From Cryptosporangium phraense (GTDB lineage Bacteria; Actinomycetota; Actinomycetes; Mycobacteriales; Cryptosporangiaceae), in NCBI RefSeq assembly GCF_006912135.1, contig NZ_VIRS01000003.1:372001-436000 (forward strand): DNA of 64,000 bases, given 5' to 3'. Position numbers and translations under genes: made by a program. The notes under the pieces are model-generated. The model saw only the letters and a list, made by a program, of their open reading frames with translations. It ran no database searches and was not told where the DNA came from. Numbering within the stretch: position 1 is the first letter of the stretch; every line of letters begins with the position of its first letter. Shown piece by piece: positions 59,610-64,000 of this stretch.

Positions 59610-60090
59610 CTTTAGCATGTGGCCTTCGGGCCTGGCTTGGGCCGTGACGATCTTCCGGCCGGGTGGTAGGTCGAATTCGTTTCAGACTCCGGTAGATCTG
59701 TGCCCGGGCGGCCGGGTCGGCGTCGATCAGGCTGCGGCGGATGCCGCCCAGCGCGTCTATCTCGTCGGTCGTCATCCGCTGGCGTCCGATCGGCTCTCGG
59801 CCTTCGCCTCTGCTTGCACGCGTTCGGCCTGGACTTCGGCGGTCCACTGCTGGACGAGTACGGGGTCAGTGCCGGCCTCCAGCGCAGCGCGGTACTGCTG
59901 GAGCCGCTGCCCGCAGGACTGGATCGCTTCCTTGGCTGAGGCAAGGGCAGCATCGTCGGTGTTGTCCTCCGCCTCGCTCAGGGCGGTGAGCGTCTCGGTC
60001 AGGTTGGCGGGTGCGAAATCCCCGGCCTCGGTGGTGGTTGCGGCCGTGATTGAAGGTGCCTTCATCGGCCGCGCAGCCCGCACCGCGCGC
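59597..60090 (-). pseudogene. Second serine recombinase relic (3' part only)
   Basis: Pieces in different frames match the C-terminal part of the recombinase at 45211. They include a zinc-ribbon remnant (TFNHGRNHHR), PANLTETLTALSEAEDNTDDAALASAKEAIQSCGQRLQQYRAALEAGTDPVLVQQWTAEVQAERVQAEAK, then in another frame RMTTDEIDALGGIRRSLIDADPAARAQIYRSL, and in a third VTAQARPEGHMLKDCVRG. At least three frame changes and a deletion after the zinc ribbon are needed. It ends at the att core as the first copy does. It belongs to an older, tandemly integrated element. Confidence 0.88.
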
Positions 60091-60475
60091 GGCCGGCGAC
60101 GAGACACTGCTGTTCGGTGGTAACCGGTGGTTCGGTCGAGCACGGTGGTTCGAGCGGAGCGGCGTCGTAGTAGCGACGCTACCTCCGCACGTGCAACTGC
60201 TGATCGGAACCCGCCGCTCGTGCTGCGATGGATCATCCGGGATACGGGGTGTCTCGAGCGGAGTAACGCTTTGGGCGGATGCACCATTAGCAAAAGACGC
60301 CGCCGGCCATCGACGCCGGGCAGCTGGCCGTGGGCGAGTGGGTGGGGAGTCCGAACGGTATCCCGCCAGGATTGGCACCAGTCGTGGGACCAGCGTGAAG
60401 GCTTCGTACATGCCGAAGCCGGTGATCAGCGACCCGCGCGTCGATGTGACGACGCCGGACACCGCTGACCTCCGG
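60091..60475. other. Stretch of uncertain origin, no gene called
   Basis: This lies between the recombinase relic and the DUF574 gene. It has no recognisable coding content; the decayed remains of the older element or its chromosomal edge probably lie here. A third att core was not found. Confidence 0.45.
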
Positions 60476-61264
60476 TCAGGGCTTGAACGCTACACCGCCG
60501 CTCATCTGCACGTTCACGTCCTCGGCCGCGGCGGCTGCTTCGTCGTCAGGCCGCCAGCGGTTGACCAGGACCACGCCGGGCTCGACGAGGTCCAGGCCCC
60601 GGAACAGGGCCCGCACTTCGTCGTCGGTACGAGGTTTGGCGGGAATTCCCCCTGACGTGTACCGCGCGGCGGCGGCGACTGCTTGGGGGTTGTGCGCGGT
60701 CACCGTCGAGATCGCCAGTGCGCTGCCCGGTGCGAGGGCGGTTAGGAGCGTGTCGACGATCCGGTGGGCCTCGGCCTCATCGGTGACGAACTGCAGGATC
60801 GCGATGAGGCAGAGCCCGACGGGTTTGCTCAGGTCGAGGGTGTCGAGCACCTCGGGCGACGCGAGGAGTCCTTCCGGGTTCCGCACGTCGCCGTCGAGGT
60901 AGGCGGTTCGGCCTTCCGAGGTCGAGGTGAGCAGCGCACGGGCGTGGACCGAGACGATCGGGTCGTTGTCGATGTAGACCACACGTGCGGTCGGATCGAC
61001 CTGCTGGACGACGTTGTGCAGGTTCGGCGACGTGGGTAGACCGGCGCCGATGTCGAGGAACTGCCGGACGCCCTGCTGTGCGAGGAAACGCGCGGCGCGG
61101 GCCATGTACGTGCGGTTGGCGCGCATCGAGATGGGCAGCCCGGGTGATGCCTCCAGGATCCGCGCGGCGGCGCTGCGGTCGGCGGCGAAGTTGTCTTTGC
61201 CTCCGAGCAGGTAGTCATAGACCCGCGCGGAATGCGGAACCTCGGAGTTGAGATCAACTGACAC
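60476..61264 (-). CDS. SAM-dependent methyltransferase, DUF574 family (262 aa)
   Basis: This is an actinobacteria-specific DUF574 (methyltransferase-19 type) protein. The N-terminal SARVYDYLLGGKDNFAADR motif, FLDIGAGLPTSPNLHNVVQ (motif I-like), VVYIDNDPIVSVHARALL and LDLSKPVGLCLIAILQFV match the family. The proteins occur in many copies in streptomycetes and their targets are unknown. GTG 61264 is used; no strong ribosome site is seen. It is the first ordinary chromosomal gene after the integrated elements. Confidence 0.88.
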   Translation of the reverse strand: MSVDLNSEVPHSARVYDYLLGGKDNFAADRSAAARILEASPGLPISMRANRTYMARAARFLAQQGVRQFLDIGAGLPTSPNLHNVVQQVDPTARVVYIDNDPIVSVHARALLTSTSEGRTAYLDGDVRNPEGLLASPEVLDTLDLSKPVGLCLIAILQFVTDEAEAHRIVDTLLTALAPGSALAISTVTAHNPQAVAAAARYTSGGIPAKPRTDDEVRALFRGLDLVEPGVVLVNRWRPDDEAAAAAEDVNVQMSGGVAFKP

Positions 61265-61685
61265 GAGAAGAACGTAGCCCACTGTCCATGGTGGCCGGAC
61301 TCTAGGCGGTGTCGATCCGGCCGAGCGCGGGCAGCGGCCCGAGGGTGTCCAGCATCCGGCGCACCGCGTCGTCAGATTCGTCCGCCACTCAGCCGCCGCG
61401 GGCAGCGCGATTGTCCACCCTCGGGCCGGCCGACGGCAGCACCGAGCGAGGAGTAGCGGCGTGATGTTCCCCGCGGCACGGGTCGTCTCGCATCCGGCGG
61501 GGTTGCGTTAGCCGAGCCGGTCCGGCCCTTCGGTCGGTCACCGACAGTAGCTTCCTGTCCGGTCTGCGAGTGCTGTCACGATCGCGTCGACAATTGGAAA
61601 TATTTACGTAATACTCATTAACGATTTGCCTCGCATGTGGACCTTCGCAGTGGATCGAACCGTTCTGCACGAAAGGACGTTCTCC
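61265..61685. other. Intergenic stretch
   Basis: A 28-codon open frame on the minus strand (61302-61388, VADESDDAVRRMLDTLGPLP onwards) looks protein-like and may be the tail of a lost gene. The A/T-rich 61590-61625 just before the glucanase gene probably holds its promoter. Confidence 0.4.
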
Positions 61686-62630
61686 GTGGCAATCAATGCA
61701 GGTTTCGTGGACCGCGCACTGTCACGCGGTCGCTGGCGCGTCGTGGCCCTTTTCACCGTGGCCCTCACTGCACTCGTCGGCGGCGCGGTCGTCGCGCAGC
61801 AGCCCGCCCACGCCGCGGCGTGGAACCTCGTGTGGGCCGACGAGTTCAACGGCTCCGGCGCGCCCAGCAGCGCCAACTGGAACTACAACGTCGGCAATGG
61901 ACTCAACCCCGGACTCAATGCTTTCGACGGCTGGGGTAATGGCGAGTGGGACTGGTACCGGCCCGAGAATTGCACGCAGTCCGGCGGCAACCTCGTCATG
62001 CGCGCCAACTGGCTCACGACGCCGATCACGGTCAACGGCCGCAACTTCTACCAGACTTCGTGCCGCATGACGACGGACACGAAGAGGTCCTTCCAGTACG
62101 GCCGCATCGAGGCGCGGATGGCGCTCCCGACCGCCGCCGGCTCATGGCCCGCCTTCTGGATGCTCGGTGACGCGTGCGACGAGACGTCCACGGGTGCCTA
62201 CAACCCGGCGCAGACCTACTACGACCGCCTGCCCACCAACTGGGCCAGTTGCGGCGAGGTCGACATCATGGAACACGCGAACGCGAACGCGACCGTGACG
62301 AACAACATCTTTTGGGATCTCCGCACCGGAGTGTTCCCGTGGACGGCGGGCCAGAACGCCAACTACGTCGCCAACCCTGCCGTCAACAACGCTTCGGCGT
62401 TCCACGTCTACGCGATCGAGTGGACGGCCGCGCAGATCCGCTGGTACGTCGACGGCGCGCAAACGCACGTGATCGACACGACGCCGGCAACCTTGGAGGA
62501 GTTCCGTAAGCCGTTCCACATCATTTTCAATTTGGCGCTGGGCGGCACGTACCCCGGGCAGAACCCCGTGCAGAGCCAGTTCCCGTTTACCGCGTCGATC
62601 GACTACGTGCGCTACTACCAGGCTGGATGA
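61686..62630 (+). CDS. Secreted GH16 beta-glucanase (314 aa)
   Basis: The N-terminus is a signal peptide (RGRWRVVALFTVALTALVGGAVVAQQPAHAAA), so the enzyme is exported. The catalytic motif E-x-D-x2-E of GH16 is GEVDIMEH, with Glu191, Asp193 and Glu196. The N-terminal strand WNLVWADEFNGSG and ITVNGRNFYQTSCRMTTDTKRSFQYGRIEARMALP are typical of laminarinase/beta-1,3-glucanase-like members. There is no carbohydrate-binding module after the catalytic domain. GTG 61686 has AAAGGA 8 bases upstream. It probably attacks fungal or plant beta-glucans. The chromosome also has a GH46 enzyme at 37606, which fits a saprophyte. Confidence 0.9.
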   Translation: MAINAGFVDRALSRGRWRVVALFTVALTALVGGAVVAQQPAHAAAWNLVWADEFNGSGAPSSANWNYNVGNGLNPGLNAFDGWGNGEWDWYRPENCTQSGGNLVMRANWLTTPITVNGRNFYQTSCRMTTDTKRSFQYGRIEARMALPTAAGSWPAFWMLGDACDETSTGAYNPAQTYYDRLPTNWASCGEVDIMEHANANATVTNNIFWDLRTGVFPWTAGQNANYVANPAVNNASAFHVYAIEWTAAQIRWYVDGAQTHVIDTTPATLEEFRKPFHIIFNLALGGTYPGQNPVQSQFPFTASIDYVRYYQAG

Positions 62631-62793
62631 GTAGTGCCCGGCGTCGCGTCCAGGCGCGGCGCCGGGCCCGGCGGCGTCTCGGGCTGACCGAGATTCGGAC
62701 GTTGTCCCGGCGTAGCCACGCGCGGCACGGCGCGGGCGGTCGGACCCGACATCTACCTGCCTCCGTCCGGCTCCGACCAGGATTCTCGCTGAC

Positions 62794-64000
62794 CTACGCC
62801 CCGGGGATCGCGGCCGGCCGGCGGCGGTGCTCGCGCCGGCGGCGGGCCTCGGCCGGGTCGGTGACCGGCACGGCGGCCAGCAGCATCCTGGTGTAGTCGT
62901 GCTGGGGATCGCTCCAGACGTCCTCGGCCGCCCCGATCTCGACCACGCGACCGAATTGCATCACGGCGATCCGGTCAGCCAGCCGGCGGACGACGGCCAG
63001 GTCGTGGGAGACGAAGACCAGCGTCAGCTCGTCCTCCCGGCGGACGTCCTCGAGAAGCGCCAGTACCTGGGCCTGTGTCGTCACGTCCAGAGAGGAGACC
63101 GGCTCGTCGCAGAGCACCAGGTGGGGCCGGGGCGCCAAAGCCCGGGCGATGCCGACCCGCTGCCGCATGCCGCCGGAGAGCTCATGCGGATAGCGTCCGT
63201 AGTCGGAGGCTTTGAGCCCAACCCGGTCCAGCAGGTACTCGACCCGCTCACGGGGGTCTTCGGCGCGGGTCGCCCGCAGTGGTTCGGCGATGCTGTCGCC
63301 CACCGTGCGGCGTGGGTTGAGCGAGGCCAGCGGATCCTGGAACACCATCTGGATGGACGCCGGCGGTCCGGTGTAGGTCAGTCGGCCCGAGGTCGGCGCG
63401 GTCAGGCCGGCCATGATCCGAGCGAGCGTGGACTTGCCCGCCCCGCTCTCGCCGACCACGCCGAGCGTCTCTCCTTCCAGAACGTCGAGGTCTACTCCGT
63501 TCACGGCCGTGACCGGGTCCGGGCGCCGCACGCTCTGTCTCGGCGTCGGATAACTCTTGGTGATGGCGGCGAGCCGCAACAGCGGGGGGCCGGCTTTCGC
63601 GGGAGCGGAGTGACCGGCGGCTGGAACGGCGGCCAGGAGGTCCTGCGTGTAGGGCTGGCTCGGGCGGATCAGGACCTGCTCGACCGGCCCCTGCTCGACG
63701 GCCCGTCCCGCCCGCATCACGATCACGTGGTCGGTGGAACCGGCCACCACCCCGAGGTCGTGGCTGATCAGCACCAGCGCCGTGCCGGTAGTGGCGCGCA
63801 ACTCGTCGAGCAGGTCGAGGATCTGGGCCTGCACGGTGACGTCCAGAGCGGTGGTCGGCTCGTCAGCCACGATCAGCCGGGGGCGGCAGGCCAACGCCAT
63901 CCCGATCAGCGCGCGCTGGCGCATACCGCCGGAAAACTCGTGCGGATGGGCCCGGGCCCGCCGAGCGGCATCAGGAATGTGCACCTGACGGAGAACCTCG
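62794..64000 (-). CDS. Dipeptide/oligopeptide ABC transporter, double ATPase subunit (partial, N-terminus outside window)
   Basis: Two ABC ATPase modules are fused. The first is cut by the window edge but shows its signature FSGGMRQRALIG, Walker B LIVADEP and H-loop LISHD. The second is complete: Walker A GESGAGKST, Q-loop MVFQDPLASLNPRR, signature LSGGMRQRVGIARAL, Walker B LVLCDEP and VFVSHD. The C-terminal oligopeptide-binding segment YTRMLLAAVPVTDP is present after it. This corresponds to a DppD-DppF fusion used for peptide import. The frame is open to base 64000. Confidence 0.92.
   Translation of the reverse strand, partial: EVLRQVHIPDAARRARAHPHEFSGGMRQRALIGMALACRPRLIVADEPTTALDVTVQAQILDLLDELRATTGTALVLISHDLGVVAGSTDHVIVMRAGRAVEQGPVEQVLIRPSQPYTQDLLAAVPAAGHSAPAKAGPPLLRLAAITKSYPTPRQSVRRPDPVTAVNGVDLDVLEGETLGVVGESGAGKSTLARIMAGLTAPTSGRLTYTGPPASIQMVFQDPLASLNPRRTVGDSIAEPLRATRAEDPRERVEYLLDRVGLKASDYGRYPHELSGGMRQRVGIARALAPRPHLVLCDEPVSSLDVTTQAQVLALLEDVRREDELTLVFVSHDLAVVRRLADRIAVMQFGRVVEIGAAEDVWSDPQHDYTRMLLAAVPVTDPAEARRRREHRRRPAAIPGA

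Noticed and set aside
60091-60475. Third att core marking the end of the older element
   Set aside because: No second match to CCTCGGACACAATC was found after 59609, so the outer boundary of the older element remains undefined.
61302-61388. 28-codon minus-strand frame
   Set aside because: Protein-like but too short and without a ribosome site; kept only as a possible relic of a lost gene.

Overview
This is a very high-GC, densely coded chromosome segment from an actinobacterium, probably a filamentous or soil actinomycete. The evidence is GTG and TTG starts, 4-base GTGA/ATGA gene overlaps, many TetR regulators, a SigE-type ECF sigma factor, an FtsK/SpdB-type integrative element and secreted polysaccharidases. 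The genus cannot be fixed from the sequence alone.

Layout. 1-2845: tail of a BrkB membrane protein, a serine hydrolase and a secreted zinc protease. 2847-11597 (minus strand): a tightly packed catabolic operon, ADH - SDR - MFS transporter - E1alpha - E1beta - E2 - enoyl-reductase-like MDR - lipA. It encodes a 2-oxoacid/acetoin-dehydrogenase-like complex without its own E3. A TetR gene is divergent at 11875. 12482-18759: acyl-CoA synthetase, SDR and hydratase (MaoC-type) genes with two TetR regulators, which looks like CoA-thioester catabolism. 18695-24623: housekeeping and small genes (rarA, GNAT, VOC, YdeI-like) with two tandem-repeat tracts. 24620-28408: four TetR regulators, three of them next to clear palindromic operators, a nonsense-mutated oxidoreductase and an IS5-type transposase relic. 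29766-34502: a second, paralogous E1alpha-E1beta-E2 operon flanked by two SDR genes. The promoter regions of the two E1/E2 operons (11598-11874 and 34503-34690) each carry two copies of one operator, ACCGACnnGTCGGT, which suggests one TetR regulator controls both.

34691-44825: AhpD-like protein, methyltransferase, ECF sigma factor with a membrane partner, Uma2 protein, GH46 chitosanase, glycogen phosphorylase, DUF808 protein, trmB, DedA, and a membrane protein/winged-helix pair.

45147-60090: an integrated actinomycete element (AICE-like) in the 3' end of tRNA-Leu(GAG). A 14-base att core recurs at 45221-45234 and 59596-59609. The left end shows a deletion that joined a 3'-truncated FtsK/Tra gene to a 5'-truncated serine recombinase. 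Past the second att lies a more decayed recombinase relic of an older tandem element. The cargo includes a pair of PLD-like (DUF5919) HTH regulators with matching promoter motifs, a Nudix and an HD hydrolase, two small membrane proteins, a double-winged-helix GntR protein and, at the right end with clearly lower GC, a two-gene module. That module is a TIGR04141/DUF6119 protein plus a 711-residue protein with duplicated winged-helix units and a PD-(D/E)xK nuclease core. It is the best candidate in the window for an uncharacterised defence system.

60476-64000: chromosomal genes resume with a DUF574 methyltransferase, a secreted GH16 glucanase and the 3' part of a double-ATPase peptide ABC transporter gene.
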